Assembly (NCBI RefSeq): GCF_003349955.1
Contig: NZ_QLKQ01000029.1
Span: forward strand, 1 to 64,000
Direction of reading: 5' to 3'
Source: Azospirillum brasilense
GTDB taxonomy: Bacteria; Pseudomonadota; Alphaproteobacteria; Azospirillales; Azospirillaceae
DNA: 64,000 nucleotides
Positions 11,179-20,999 of the stretch are shown here, one piece after another. Position numbers and translations under genes: made by a program. How positions within the stretch are numbered: position 1 is the stretch's first letter; the number at the start of each line of letters is the position of its first letter. The notes under the pieces were generated by a model. The model searched no databases and was not told where the DNA came from. It saw only the letters and a program-made list of their open reading frames with translations.

Positions 11179-11784
11179 TTAGCGGTACTCGACCTTGCCG
11201 GCCTCCGGACCCTTCTGGCCCTGGCGGACGGTCACGCGCACCTGATCGCCTTCCTGGAGCGACTGCATGCCGGAGCGACGCAGAACGTTCACATGGACGA
11301 AGACGTCCTTGCCACCGGTGCTCGGCGTGATGAAGCCGAAGCCCTTGTCGGCGTTGAACCACTTGACGGTGCCGTCGACCTCTTCGCCGCCGCCGGCGTC
11401 GTTGCCCCAGCCGCCGCGGTCGTAACCGCCGCCGCCGCCGTAGCCGCCACGGTCATAGCCGCCGCCGCCAAAGCCGCCGCCGGCCGGACGGGCCGGACGG
11501 GCCGGCGCGCGCGACGCGGTGGACGTGTCCACGGATTGAATGGAAGCAACCTGCGGGCCCTTCGGGCCGCGGGCGAGGTCGCAAACGATGGTCGCGCCTT
11601 CGTCGAGCGCGTCATAGCCGGCGGCCTGAACCGCGGAGACGTGCAGGAAGGCGTCGGGCGAACCGTCCTCGGGGGACACGAAGCCGAACCCCTTGGTGGG
11701 GTTGAACCACTTCACAGTGGCGGTGACGTTGGCCTTGGTGATCTCGGGAGCGCGGTAGCCCTGGCGGGGCGGGCGGTCGAACAT
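11179..11784 (-). CDS. Double cold-shock domain protein
   Basis: A 201-residue nucleic-acid-binding protein with two cold-shock domains. Domain 1 (about 20-85) has TVKWFNPTKGFGFV and DAFLHVS. Domain 2 (about 135-200) has TVKWFNADKGFGFI and DVFVHV. Both keep the RNP1/RNP2 aromatic residues that stack on RNA. The roughly 50-residue linker is glycine-rich with Tyr, Asp and Arg (GGGGYDRGG units), like RNA-chaperone or phase-separating tails. Two-domain versions occur in alphaproteobacteria; most CspA proteins have one domain and about 70 residues. A role as RNA chaperone or antiterminator is inferred. The long upstream gap may hold a regulated leader. Confidence 0.93.
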   Translation of the reverse strand: MFDRPPRQGYRAPEITKANVTATVKWFNPTKGFGFVSPEDGSPDAFLHVSAVQAAGYDALDEGATIVCDLARGPKGPQVASIQSVDTSTASRAPARPARPAGGGFGGGGYDRGGYGGGGGYDRGGWGNDAGGGEEVDGTVKWFNADKGFGFITPSTGGKDVFVHVNVLRRSGMQSLQEGDQVRVTVRQGQKGPEAGKVEYR

Positions 11785-12134
11785 GTGTCTTCAAGCTCAT
11801 AAAGGATGCCGAATTATCTTTGTCACAGGGTACGAGCCGTCCGTCAAGCACGCCAAAGGCCAGACGCCCTTTCCTGCGACATTCGGCCAGGGGAAATCCG
11901 CCCGTTCGGAAGGGGTGCCGGTCCCGAAGACGCCCGGTGCCGCCCACGGTGGACTCTGAGCGCCCACCCACGGCCCAGCCCCGGGAAGACAGCGGTTTCT
12001 TTCGCCAATTGAACAACTTAGGACATTTTCCACGGCGCGCGCTGACGGACGTTCCGCACACTGGGGCAGGCGGCGCAAACCCCGCGCGCATACGCTTGTG
12101 ACAAAATCCCGACATGGTTGTCTTTCGCCAAGAG
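11785..12134. other. 350-base gap upstream of the cold-shock gene
   Basis: No gene is supported here. It must hold the promoter and leader of the minus-strand cold-shock gene and the 3' end of recD2. On the minus strand TTGACG (near 11852) and GATAAT (near 11818) appear, but their spacing of about 23 bases is too long for a normal sigma-70 promoter, so I do not call one. TTTGTCACA near 11819 and TGTGACAAA near 12097 are inverted copies of each other, of unknown meaning. Confidence 0.4.
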
Positions 12135-14330
12135 TCATAGAGGCGACAGCCACTCCCCCAACTTCGTCCAGCGCCGCCGGCCCTGGACCCCACGCACCGC
12201 CATGGCCAGCGCGCGACGCTGGCCGAGCATGATCACCAGCCGCTTGCCCCGCGTCACACCGGTATAGATCAGGTTGCGGTGGAGCATCGTGTAATGCTGG
12301 GTCACCACCGGGATCACCACCACAGGGTATTCGGACCCCTGACTCTTGTGGATCGTCGTCGCATAGGCTAGGACGATCTCGTCCAAATCTCCGAAATCAT
12401 AGCTCACCGGACGCCCGTCGAAGGTGGCGGTCAACGTCCCTTCTTCGGCATCGACGGCGGATACGATGCCGAGATCGCCGTTGTAGACCTCCTTGTCGTA
12501 GTTGTTCTCGACCTGCATGACCTTGTCGCCGGGACCGAAGGTCCAGCCGAATCGCTCGACTCGGGACTCGCCCGGCGGGTTCAGCACCCTCTGCAATTCG
12601 ATGTTCAGCGACCGCGCGCCGAGACCGCCACGATTCATCGGGCAGAGGATCTGCACGTCGCGCACCGGGTCGGCGCCGAAGCGGCGGGGGATGCGGTCGC
12701 GGACCATCTCGATCAGCTTCGCCACCCCGGCCTCCGGAGTCGCCGCCTCGACGAAGTAGAAGTCGCTGTCCTCCCCGGCCTTCGGCGTCTCCGGCATCTG
12801 TCCGGCGTTGATGCGATGGGCGTTGACGATGATGCGGCTGGTCGCCGCCTGCCGGAAAATCTCGGTCAGCCGCACCACCGGCACCGCGCCGGAGGCGATC
12901 ACGTCGCCCAGCACCTGCCCCGGCCCGACCGAGGGCAGCTGGTCCACGTCGCCGACCAGCAGCAGGGCGGCCCGCCCCGGCACGGCGCGCAGCAGCGCGT
13001 TCATCAGCGGCACGTCGACCATGCTGGTCTCGTCCACCACCAGCAGGTCGCAGTCCAGCGGGTTGGTCTCGTCGCGCTTGAAGCCGCCGGCCTGCGGGTC
13101 GGTCTCCAGCAGGCGGTGGATGGTCCGCGCCTCCAGGCCGGTGCTCTCGCTCAGCCGCTTGGCGGCGCGGCCGGTGGGGGCGGCCAGGGCGATCGACACG
13201 CCCTTGGCCTTCAGCATGGTCAGGATGCTGTTCACCAGCGTCGTCTTGCCGACCCCCGGACCGCCGGTGATGACCAGCAGCTTCGACACCGCCGCCTGGC
13301 GCAACGCCTCGCGCTGTCCTTCGGCCAGGGTGATGCCGGCCTTCGCCTCCACCCAGGGAATGGCCTTCTCCGCGTCGATCGCCGGCCAGGGCACGGGACC
13401 GCCGGCCAGCCGGCGCAGCCGCTCGGCGATGGCCCGCTCCGCCCGGTGCAGGCTGGTCAGGAACAGGCAGGGTTCACCGCCCAGGCTGTCGGCGACCACC
13501 GCGCCGTCCTGCCGCTCCAGCTCCGCCGCGGTCTCCAGGATGGAGGCGTCGATCTCCAGCAGCTTCACGGCCATGGGGATCAGCTCGGCCACCGGCACGC
13601 CGCAATGGCCCTGGTCGGTCGCCTCGGCCAGCGCGTAGGCAATGCCGGCCCGTGCACGGATCATCGCGGTCTTCTCGATGCCCAGCCGGGCGGCCACCGC
13701 GTCCGCCGTCTTGAAGCCGATGCCGCGGATGTCGCGGGCCAGCCGGTAGGGGTTCTCGGTGATCAGCCGGATGGCGTCCGGCCCGTAGGTCTTGAAGATG
13801 CGCACGGCGCGCGAGGTGCCGACCCCGTGGCTGTGCAGGAAGACCATGATCTCGCGGATCACCTTCTGGTCGGCCCAGCCGGCGATGATGCGCTGCGCCC
13901 GCTTCGGCCCGATCCCGGTGACCTGCCGCAGCCGGTCCGGCTCCTGCTCGATCACGTCGAACACCGCCTCGCCGAACGCCTTGACCATCTTCTTGGCGTA
14001 GACCGGCCCGATGCCGCGGATCAGGCCGGAGCCGAGATACTTCTCGATCCCCTCCACCGTGGTCGGCGGGGTGGCGCGCAGGAAATCGGCCTTGAACTGG
14101 AGCCCGTGGTGGCGGTCGTTCACCCAGGCCCCGCTGGCCTGCACGAACTCCCCCGCGCCGATGGTGGCGGCGTGGCCGACCAGAGTGACGAGGTCGCGCT
14201 GCCCGCGCACCTTCAGCCGCAGCACGCAGAATCCCGTCTCCGGGCTGTGGAAGGTCACCCGCTCCACCAGCCCCGACAGTGGTTCCCGCGGAGGTCCCGC
14301 CGCGGGGGAGGCATCGCCGGATATGCTCAT
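12135..14330 (-). CDS. recD2: RecD2-type ATP-dependent DNA helicase
   Basis: A 5'-3' superfamily 1B helicase of the RecD2 type, which works without RecBC. The 731-residue protein has an N-terminal OB-like domain, then helix-hairpin-helix segments ([27 protein letters not shown]), and the ATPase core. Walker A is [11 protein letters not shown] (Lys362), Walker B is [11 protein letters not shown], the next motif is [14 protein letters not shown], and the C-terminal motif is [13 protein letters not shown]. The length agrees with RecD2 rather than E. coli RecD of about 600. The start at 14330 (MSISGDAS) is chosen because the family-like sequence begins shortly after; an ATG four codons earlier is also possible. 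Confidence 0.93.
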   Translation of the reverse strand: MSISGDASPAAGPPREPLSGLVERVTFHSPETGFCVLRLKVRGQRDLVTLVGHAATIGAGEFVQASGAWVNDRHHGLQFKADFLRATPPTTVEGIEKYLGSGLIRGIGPVYAKKMVKAFGEAVFDVIEQEPDRLRQVTGIGPKRAQRIIAGWADQKVIREIMVFLHSHGVGTSRAVRIFKTYGPDAIRLITENPYRLARDIRGIGFKTADAVAARLGIEKTAMIRARAGIAYALAEATDQGHCGVPVAELIPMAVKLLEIDASILETAAELERQDGAVVADSLGGEPCLFLTSLHRAERAIAERLRRLAGGPVPWPAIDAEKAIPWVEAKAGITLAEGQREALRQAAVSKLLVITGGPGVGKTTLVNSILTMLKAKGVSIALAAPTGRAAKRLSESTGLEARTIHRLLETDPQAGGFKRDETNPLDCDLLVVDETSMVDVPLMNALLRAVPGRAALLLVGDVDQLPSVGPGQVLGDVIASGAVPVVRLTEIFRQAATSRIIVNAHRINAGQMPETPKAGEDSDFYFVEAATPEAGVAKLIEMVRDRIPRRFGADPVRDVQILCPMNRGGLGARSLNIELQRVLNPPGESRVERFGWTFGPGDKVMQVENNYDKEVYNGDLGIVSAVDAEEGTLTATFDGRPVSYDFGDLDEIVLAYATTIHKSQGSEYPVVVIPVVTQHYTMLHRNLIYTGVTRGKRLVIMLGQRRALAMAVRGVQGRRRWTKLGEWLSPL

Positions 14331-14579
14331 GCCACCCAACATAGGCGCTGGCGGGCCTTTGGGGGAGTTCCCCGCGCAACCGCCGCAGCGCGGCAATTCG
14401 CCAGGACGATTCCGAGGAAGACCGCGGCGCCGCGAATGTGTACCTTGTCGCGCGAATCCCGCGCCGGACACCGGTCCGAACGGACCGCCCGGCGCGGGCT
14501 TGCGGTGAAAAAAACGTCAGCCAAAGAACGACAAACCGAAAAACCGCGGTGTCTACGACTTCGGAAGGAAAGAGCAGCA

Positions 14580-16754
14580 ATGGTGACGGAACGCATTCAG
14601 GTTGGCGGCTTGCAAGTTGCCACGGAGCTTCACCGCTTCATCGAGAACGAAGCCCTGCCGGGCACCGGCGTGACGCCGGAGCAATTCTGGTCGGGCCTTG
14701 ACGCGATCCTCCACGATCTGGCCCCGCGCAACCGCGCGCTGCTGGCCAAGCGGGACGCGCTCCAGGCCCAGATCGACGAATGGTACCGCAGCCGCCGCGG
14801 CCAGCCGCTGGACCGCGCCGCCCACACCGAATTCCTCAAGGAGATCGGCTATCTCCTGCCCGAGGGCCCGGACTTCGCCGTGACGACCGAGAACGTCGAT
14901 CCGGAAATCTCCACGACCGCCGGCCCGCAGCTCGTCGTGCCGGTGATGAACGCCCGCTACGCGCTGAACGCCGCCAACGCCCGCTGGGGCAGCCTGTACG
15001 ACGCGCTCTACGGCACCGACGCCATCCCCGACACCGACGGGACGGAGCGCACCGCCGGCTACAACCCGAAGCGCGGCGAGAAGGTCATCGCCTTCGCCCG
15101 CGACGTGCTGGACCGCGCCGCCCCGCTGTCCGACGGGTCGCACGCCGACGCCGCCGGCTACACGGTGGACAATGGCCGCCTCGTCGTCGCGCTGAAGGAC
15201 GGCCGCAGCACGGGTCTGGCCGAGCCGGAGCGTCTGGTCGGCTACAACGGCGCCCCGTCCGCCCCGACCGCCATCCTGCTGGCCGACAACGGCCTGCACA
15301 TGGAAATCCGCATCGACCGCAGCCACCCGATCGGCAAGACCGACGCGGCGGGCGTCGCCGACCTCGTGCTCGAATCCGCCCTGACCACCATCCAGGACTG
15401 CGAGGACTCCGTCGCCGCCGTGGATGCCGAGGACAAGGTGCTGGCCTACCGCAACTGGCTGGGCCTGATGACCGGCAGCCTGACCGCCAGCTTCCCCAAG
15501 GGCAGCGGCACGGTGGAGCGCCGGCTGAACCCCGATCGCAGCTACACCAGCCGCAACGGCGAGACGATCACCCTGCCGGGCCGCAGCCTGATGCTGATCC
15601 GCAACGTCGGTCACCTGATGACCAACAGCGCGGTTCTGCTGAAGGACGGCAGCGAGGCGCCGGAGGGCATCCTCGACGGCATGATCACCTCGCTGATCGC
15701 TCTGCACGACGTCAAGGGCGCCCGCCTCAACAGCCGCGCCGGCTCCGTCTACATCGTGAAGCCGAAGATGCACGGACCGGAGGAGGTCGCCTTCGCGGAC
15801 GAGCTGTTCGCCCGCGTCGAGGACGCGCTGGGCATCGCGCGCAACACCCTGAAGATGGGCATCATGGACGAGGAGCGCCGCACCACGGTAAACCTCAAGG
15901 AGTGCATCCGGGCCGCGGCGGCGCGCGTGGTGTTCATCAACACCGGCTTCCTCGACCGGACGGGCGACGAGATGCACACCGCCATGGAAGCCGGCCCGAT
16001 GATCCGCAAGAACGACATGAAGTCGTCCGCCTGGATCAAGGCCTACGAGGACTGGAACGTGGACACCGGCCTGCTCTGCGGGCTGAAGGGCCACGCCCAG
16101 ATCGGCAAGGGCATGTGGGCGATGCCCGACCGCATGGCCGACATGCTGGCCGCCAAGGTCGCCCACCCGCAGGCCGGCGCCAACACCGCCTGGGTGCCCT
16201 CGCCCACCGCGGCCACGCTGCACGCCCTGCACTACCATCAGGTCAACGTCGCCGCCCGCCAGGAGGAGCTGGCCCGCCGCGAGCGCGCCAGCCTGGACGC
16301 CATCCTGACCATCCCGCTGGCCGACCGCCCCAACTGGTCGGAGGAGGAGATCCAGCAGGAGCTGGACAACAACGCCCAGGGCATCCTCGGCTACGTGGTG
16401 CGCTGGATCGACCAGGGCGTCGGCTGCTCCAAGGTGCCGGACATCAACAACGTCGGGCTGATGGAGGACCGCGCCACGCTGCGCATCTCCAGCCAGCACA
16501 TCGCCAACTGGCTGCTCCACGGCATCACCACCGAGGCGCAGGTCATGGAGACGATGAAGCGCATGGCCGCCGTGGTGGACAAGCAGAACGCCGGCGATCC
16601 GCTCTACCGCCCGATGGCCGCCGACTTCGACGGCAGCGTCGCCTTCAAGGCCGCCTGCGACCTCGTCTTCAAGGGCCGCGAGCAGCCGAACGGCTACACC
16701 GAGCCGGTGCTGCACCGCCGCCGCATCGAGGCCAAGGCGAAGGCCGCCGGCTGA
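14580..16754 (+). CDS. glcB: Malate synthase G
   Basis: Condenses glyoxylate and acetyl-CoA to malate, completing the glyoxylate bypass or glycolate use. At 724 residues this is the monomeric G form, not the roughly 530-residue A form. Family segments include [68 protein letters not shown] and the C-terminal [20 protein letters not shown]. The ATG at 14580 follows GGAAGGAAAGAGCAGCA. It stands alone, divergent from recD2, with a strong terminator 40 bases downstream. Isocitrate lyase is not in the window. Confidence 0.96.
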   Translation: MVTERIQVGGLQVATELHRFIENEALPGTGVTPEQFWSGLDAILHDLAPRNRALLAKRDALQAQIDEWYRSRRGQPLDRAAHTEFLKEIGYLLPEGPDFAVTTENVDPEISTTAGPQLVVPVMNARYALNAANARWGSLYDALYGTDAIPDTDGTERTAGYNPKRGEKVIAFARDVLDRAAPLSDGSHADAAGYTVDNGRLVVALKDGRSTGLAEPERLVGYNGAPSAPTAILLADNGLHMEIRIDRSHPIGKTDAAGVADLVLESALTTIQDCEDSVAAVDAEDKVLAYRNWLGLMTGSLTASFPKGSGTVERRLNPDRSYTSRNGETITLPGRSLMLIRNVGHLMTNSAVLLKDGSEAPEGILDGMITSLIALHDVKGARLNSRAGSVYIVKPKMHGPEEVAFADELFARVEDALGIARNTLKMGIMDEERRTTVNLKECIRAAAARVVFINTGFLDRTGDEMHTAMEAGPMIRKNDMKSSAWIKAYEDWNVDTGLLCGLKGHAQIGKGMWAMPDRMADMLAAKVAHPQAGANTAWVPSPTAATLHALHYHQVNVAARQEELARRERASLDAILTIPLADRPNWSEEEIQQELDNNAQGILGYVVRWIDQGVGCSKVPDINNVGLMEDRATLRISSQHIANWLLHGITTEAQVMETMKRMAAVVDKQNAGDPLYRPMAADFDGSVAFKAACDLVFKGREQPNGYTEPVLHRRRIEAKAKAAG

Positions 16755-16793
16755 GCCGACGCGCCACCCGGCACGCATCGCAGGCCCTTCCCC

Positions 16794-16830
16794 AAAGGCC
16801 CTTCCCCGTTCGCGGGGAAGGGCCTTTTTC
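16794..16830 (+). terminator. Intrinsic terminator of glcB
   Basis: A perfect 14-bp stem (AAAGGCCCTTCCCC with its complement) has a 6-base loop and runs into TTTTTCTTT. Confidence 0.92.
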
Positions 16831-17152
16831 TTTGCGCGTCAGAAACGAAATGGCCGGGAGCACGACATGAAATTAGGCCTCGATGACGAGAAATACCGAA
16901 CATTGAACGACAAACAAAAAAATCACCATCATAAACAAAAAATCTGAACAAACATCATCCTCCGAGCGTCCAATTGCCGAAAGCCAAAATCCCATGCCGG
17001 TTTTAAGACTCATTCATATGGAAAATTCGCCCACGGTGTTCGGAATAGGATCAACGGCAAACTTGATTTCAGGAATGATTGAATGAATTGTCCCATCGAA
17101 ACGGCCGTCGCCCGCAGGCAGAATTCGGCAATATATGGAATGGAGCATTGTT
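16831..17152. other. AT-rich leader and promoter region before the PilZ chemoreceptor
   Basis: This 320-base stretch is much richer in A and T than the flanking genes, especially 16880-17060 (several A runs). No ORF with gene-like codon use is seen. It probably carries the promoter of the chemoreceptor gene. I could not find a confident sigma-70, sigma-28 or sigma-54 match. Confidence 0.5.
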
Positions 17153-19222
17153 ATGAATTTCTTGCACGCCATGACCATTAAACGAAAGGCAACCCTGACT
17201 TCCGTGTTCGTTTTTATCGTCATGGCGATCGCAACGTTCTTCGTTGGGAAAGAAACATCGCTGCAGGAGCGCCACCTCTCGCACGTCCGCCAGACCGCCG
17301 ATGAGGTGAGCCGCAAGATCGTGCCGCTGAGCGAGATGATCGCCAACATCCGTTACGATGTGGCGCAGGTTCAGCAATGGTTGACGGACGTGTCGGCGAC
17401 CCGCGGGCTGGACGGGCTGGACGGGCTGGACGATGGGCCCGCCAAGGCCGAGGAGTTCGCCAAGGCCTTCGCCCAGCATGCCGGGAACGCCCACGCCATC
17501 GCCCAGGAGTTGGACCTGACGGACATGGTGCGGAGCATCGCCGCCACCCGCGACGCCTTTCCACCCTTCTACGAGTTGGGCCGGCGCATGTCCCAGACCT
17601 ATGTCGAGGGGGGTCCGTCGGCGGGGAACGCCATGATGGGACAGTTCGACGCGGTGGCCGAGAGCATGGACAAGGAGATGGAGGGGCTCCTCTCCACCAT
17701 GGAGCGGATCCGCCAGGAACGTCTGGGCGGCCTCGACGCGGCGGTGACCGACATCGAGGCCGCCACCGCCATGCTGAAAACCCTGCTGATCGCCGCCGCC
17801 GCCGCGACGCTGTCCCTCATTGCCGCGTCCATCCTCTTTCTGCGGCGGGGCGTGATCGGGCCGGTCGACCGCATGCGGCAGACCATGTCCACCATGGCCG
17901 CCGGCAATCTGCAGGTGGACGTCGGATTCGCCGGGCGCGGCGACGAGATCGGCCAGATGGCCGATGCCGTGCGCGTCTTCCGCGAAGCCGGCCTGGAGAA
18001 CGAGCGCCTGCGCGCCGAACAGGAACGCGCCCGCGCGGCCGGCGAGGAGGAGCGGCGCAAGGCCCTGGCCACCATGGCCGACACGGTGGAGCGCGAAACC
18101 CGCAGCGCCGTGGAACAGGTCGCCCGGCACGCCGGACAGATGGCCGGAAACGCCGAGGCGATGGCCGCCTCCGCCGGGATGGTCAGCGACAACTCCCAGA
18201 CCGTGGCCGCCGCGGCGAGCCAGGCGCTGGCCAACGCCCAGACCGTCGCCGCCGCGGCCAACGAACTCTCCGCCTCCATCCAGGAAATCGGCCGGCAGGT
18301 GACGGCGTCGGTGTCGGTGACCGGGCAGGCCGTCGAGAAGGCCGGTTCCGCCAGCGCCATCATCGGACACCTGTCGACGGCGGTGGAGCGCATCGGCGCC
18401 GTCGCCCGGCTGATCGGCGACATCGCCAGCCAGACCAACCTGCTGGCGCTGAACGCCACCATCGAGGCGGCCCGCGCCGGCGAGGCCGGCAAGGGCTTCG
18501 CCGTCGTCGCGCAGGAGGTCAAGAATCTGGCCAGCCAGACCGCCCGCTCGACCGAGGAGATCGCCACGCTGATCACCGACGTGCAATCGGTCACCAAGCA
18601 GGCGGTGGACCGGGTGGGCGAGGTCGCCGCGTCCATCGATCAGGTGTCCGACATCTCGTCCTCCATCGCCGCCGCGGTCGAGGAGCAGGACGCGGCCACC
18701 CGCGAGATCGCCCGCACCGTCAACGAGACCAGCCACGCCGCCCGGGAGGTGTCCAGCCGCATCGCCCTGGTGTCCGAGGAGGCCAACCAGACCGGCGAAC
18801 GGGCCGACGGCATGCGCGCCGTCGCGGAGAACGTGGCGCAGAGCATCGACGATCTGCAAAGCGTCCTGGTGCGCGTCGTCCGCACCGCGACCAGCGACGT
18901 CGACCGCCGCCGCATGGCGCGCTTCCCGGTCGACCTGCCCTGCACCGTCGACGGCGCCGGCGCCGGCACGGGGCAGCAGGGGCGGATCGCCAACCTCTCG
19001 TCCGGCGGTGCGATGATCCTGGACGCGCCGCAGATGGCGGTGGGCACTCCCGGCACCCTGCGCGCGCCCGGCCTGTCCCGTCCCGTGCCCTTCACGGTGA
19101 ACTCCAGCGAGCCGGGGCAACTGCAGGTGAAATTCTGCGTGCCGGTGGCCGACCAGCCGGCGCTGGACCGCGATCTGGAAAATCTGGCGCGCGGCAAGGC
19201 GCCGAACCGCAGCGCGGCGTGA
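17153..19222 (+). CDS. Methyl-accepting chemotaxis protein with C-terminal PilZ domain (Tlp1-like)
   Basis: A 689-residue membrane chemoreceptor. TM1 lies near residues 12-30, then a periplasmic helical region without a recognisable ligand domain, TM2 near 205-230 ([20 protein letters not shown]), HAMP to about 285, and a signalling hairpin whose tip contains [21 protein letters not shown]. About 100 residues from Arg584 on form a PilZ domain (RRRMAR and NLSSGG motifs), which binds c-di-GMP. This matches the architecture I recall for A. brasilense Tlp1, an energy-taxis receptor, but identity is not proven. The ATG at 17153 has GGAG seven bases upstream, better than the in-frame ATG at 17135. 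A GGGCTGGAC triplet repeat near 17404 encodes GLDGLDGLD. Confidence 0.93.
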   Translation: MNFLHAMTIKRKATLTSVFVFIVMAIATFFVGKETSLQERHLSHVRQTADEVSRKIVPLSEMIANIRYDVAQVQQWLTDVSATRGLDGLDGLDDGPAKAEEFAKAFAQHAGNAHAIAQELDLTDMVRSIAATRDAFPPFYELGRRMSQTYVEGGPSAGNAMMGQFDAVAESMDKEMEGLLSTMERIRQERLGGLDAAVTDIEAATAMLKTLLIAAAAATLSLIAASILFLRRGVIGPVDRMRQTMSTMAAGNLQVDVGFAGRGDEIGQMADAVRVFREAGLENERLRAEQERARAAGEEERRKALATMADTVERETRSAVEQVARHAGQMAGNAEAMAASAGMVSDNSQTVAAAASQALANAQTVAAAANELSASIQEIGRQVTASVSVTGQAVEKAGSASAIIGHLSTAVERIGAVARLIGDIASQTNLLALNATIEAARAGEAGKGFAVVAQEVKNLASQTARSTEEIATLITDVQSVTKQAVDRVGEVAASIDQVSDISSSIAAAVEEQDAATREIARTVNETSHAAREVSSRIALVSEEANQTGERADGMRAVAENVAQSIDDLQSVLVRVVRTATSDVDRRRMARFPVDLPCTVDGAGAGTGQQGRIANLSSGGAMILDAPQMAVGTPGTLRAPGLSRPVPFTVNSSEPGQLQVKFCVPVADQPALDRDLENLARGKAPNRSAA

Positions 19223-19237
19223 CGCACGGGACCGCAA

Positions 19238-19263
19238 GGCCCTTGCCCACAACGGCAAGGGCC
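19238..19263 (+). terminator. Hairpin after the PilZ chemoreceptor
   Basis: GGCCCTTGCC (19238-19247) pairs exactly with GGCAAGGGCC (19254-19263). There is no T run, so termination is plausible but not certain. A 16-bp direct repeat (ATCGCATCGTCC units) follows at about 19278-19309. Confidence 0.55.
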
Positions 19264-19316
19264 GGTCACCCGGACCATCGCATCGTCCCGATATCGCATC
19301 GTCCAGATATGGCGAA

Positions 19317-19343
19317 GGCCGGAAACCCGTTTGGGTTCCGGCC
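19317..19343 (-). terminator. Hairpin downstream of tRNA-Val
   Basis: GGCCGGAAACCC and GGGTTCCGGCC form a stem with a short loop just past the tRNA 3' end on the minus strand. It is followed there by TTCGCC. Probably the tRNA terminator. Confidence 0.55.
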
Positions 19344-19351
19344 CTCGAGGA

Positions 19352-19426
<75 letters not shown>

Positions 19427-19658
19427 ATCCGTGTCGCCGGTCGGTTCGGGGTTCGGCATCCGTCTTGCGTCCCGTCCGGCGTGGGCGTGGGGTGTACCAT
19501 CATCCCGGGGGTCTGGCAAGCCTCGTTTTCACTTTTTTGCCGCCCGCCGACGGGTGCCGTCATTTTTTCCGCCGAAGGACACGGCGCCCCTCACATCTGT
19601 CGGGGGGCGAGCGGGACGGTGCGTGACAGAGCCGCCCGGGTCCACTACATCACATGCC

Positions 19659-20537
19659 ATGGATGCATCCGTCGACGCCGCCACACCGGAGCCGGCCTTC
19701 GAGCTTCTGGCCCCGGACGAACAGACCAAGCCGCTGGTGCTGGCCTCGCCGCACAGCGGCAACCGCTATCCGGCCGAATTCCTGGCGGCGGCGCGTCTCG
19801 ACCCCCGCGCGCTGCGCAAGTCGGAAGACTGCTTCGTCGACGAGATCTTCGCGGGTGCCCCGGCGTTGGGCATCCCGCTGATCCGCGCGCTGTTCCCCCG
19901 GGCCTTCCTGGACGTCAACCGCGAAGCCTACGAGCTGGACCCGGAGATGTTCGCGGACCCCCTCCCCCCCTACGTCAACACGCGCTCGCCGCGCGTGGCC
20001 GCCGGGCTGGGCACCATCGCGCGGGTGGTCGCCAACGGAGAGGACATCTACCGCGGCAAGCTGCGCTTCTCCGAAGCGGTGCGGCGGGTGGAGCAGTGCT
20101 ACACCCCCTACCACAACGCGCTGCGCCGTCTCGTTGAAGACACGCGTGCCCACTTCGGCCACGCTGTGCTGATCGACTGCCATTCCATGCCCTCCCCCGG
20201 GCTGGGCGACCGCGACAACCGGCGCAGCGACATCGTGCTCGGGGACTGTTTCGGCAATTCCTGCGCCCCGGCGGTCACCGAAACGGCGGAGCGCTTCCTG
20301 CGCGGCCTGGGTTACACGGTCAGCCGCAACGCGCCCTACGCCGGCGGCTACACCACCCGCCATTACGGCCGGCCGCGCCAGGGCATCCACGCGCTTCAGA
20401 TCGAGATCAGCCGCGACCTCTACATGGACGAGGCGACGCTGTCGCGGCTGCCCTTCCTGACCGTCCTGACCCGGCACATGCACGAACTGGTGGACAACAT
20501 CGCCCACCTGCCGCCCGGCCCCCTTGCCCCGCGCTGA
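19659..20537 (+). CDS. N-formylglutamate amidohydrolase family protein
   Basis: A 292-residue zinc hydrolase of the N-formylglutamate amidohydrolase (HutG/FGase) family, which removes formyl from N-formylglutamate in histidine breakdown or acts on related N-acylated amino acids. Visible motifs are LASPHSGNRYP (metal His), DCFVDEIF, FLDVNREAYELDP, VLIDCHSMPS (metal His) and a C-terminal LQIEISRDLYMDE. No hut genes lie nearby, so the substrate is uncertain. The ATG at 19659 has no clear ribosome-binding site; a GTG at 19623 is an alternative giving 12 more residues. Confidence 0.88.
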   Translation: MDASVDAATPEPAFELLAPDEQTKPLVLASPHSGNRYPAEFLAAARLDPRALRKSEDCFVDEIFAGAPALGIPLIRALFPRAFLDVNREAYELDPEMFADPLPPYVNTRSPRVAAGLGTIARVVANGEDIYRGKLRFSEAVRRVEQCYTPYHNALRRLVEDTRAHFGHAVLIDCHSMPSPGLGDRDNRRSDIVLGDCFGNSCAPAVTETAERFLRGLGYTVSRNAPYAGGYTTRHYGRPRQGIHALQIEISRDLYMDEATLSRLPFLTVLTRHMHELVDNIAHLPPGPLAPR

Positions 20538-20570
20538 GCGGACCGCCGCGGCCCGACCGCGCACAAAAAA

Positions 20571-20592
20571 AGGCCGGGGCAAAGGCCCCGGC
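20571..20592. terminator. GC hairpin after the amidohydrolase
   Basis: GGCCGGGGC and GCCCCGGCC form a perfect 9-bp stem with a 4-base loop, preceded by an A run (20565-20571). The T run needed for intrinsic termination is present only on the minus strand. It lies about 35 bases after the plus-strand gene, which has no minus-strand partner here. It may end the plus transcript without a U tract. Confidence 0.5.
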
Positions 20593-20887
20593 CCGAGTCT
20601 AGGGAGGAAACGCCCAAGAAGTGCGTTACGGCTCCGACCGCGTCGCAGACACGACCGATGCCGCACTGCACAATATGATGAAGCCCCGCTCAGGGATCAA
20701 GAGGGAAAATGTTTTTGCATGTCATTCAATGGTTTAACCAAAGTTAAGACAAAGCTTCGACGTGGCGCAAACAGCCGTTTATGCTGCATTGCACACAGAA
20801 TCCCGGCTCTGCTCCCGCACAATCTGGGGCTGGCGGCGCGCCCGCCAACCCACCCCGGTCCTTCGGCATAACCCATTCGACCGATAG

Positions 20888-20912
20888 GGAACCAACCCCC
20901 CATACGGTCGTT
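20888..20912 (+). promoter_or_regulatory. EcfG-type general stress promoter of otsA
   Basis: GGAAC (20888-20892), 16 bases, then CGTT (20909-20912). This is the published consensus shape for alphaproteobacterial EcfG (PhyR-NepR-EcfG) promoters. It lies about 90 bases upstream of the otsA GTG start. The rest of the 460-base gap (20538-20999) shows no gene. Confidence 0.7.
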
Positions 20913-20999
20913 TCGTCCCTGCGCGTTCCGGGGCCCGCCCCGCCACGCGCCATTCGGCCGCCCAACCATGCGGCCGTCCGAGACCGGAGAACCACCCAC

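Noticed and set aside
11818..11857. Sigma-70 promoter of the cold-shock gene
   Set aside because: The TTGACG and GATAAT boxes on the minus strand are about 23 bases apart, too far for a confident call.
12816..14579. Long upstream extension of malate synthase
   Set aside because: The open frame runs through recD2 on the other strand; malate synthase homology begins at 14580 with a ribosome-binding site.
20571..20592. Terminator of a minus-strand gene
   Set aside because: The T run faces the minus strand, but no minus-strand gene lies upstream on that side, so only a hairpin after the plus-strand gene is reported.
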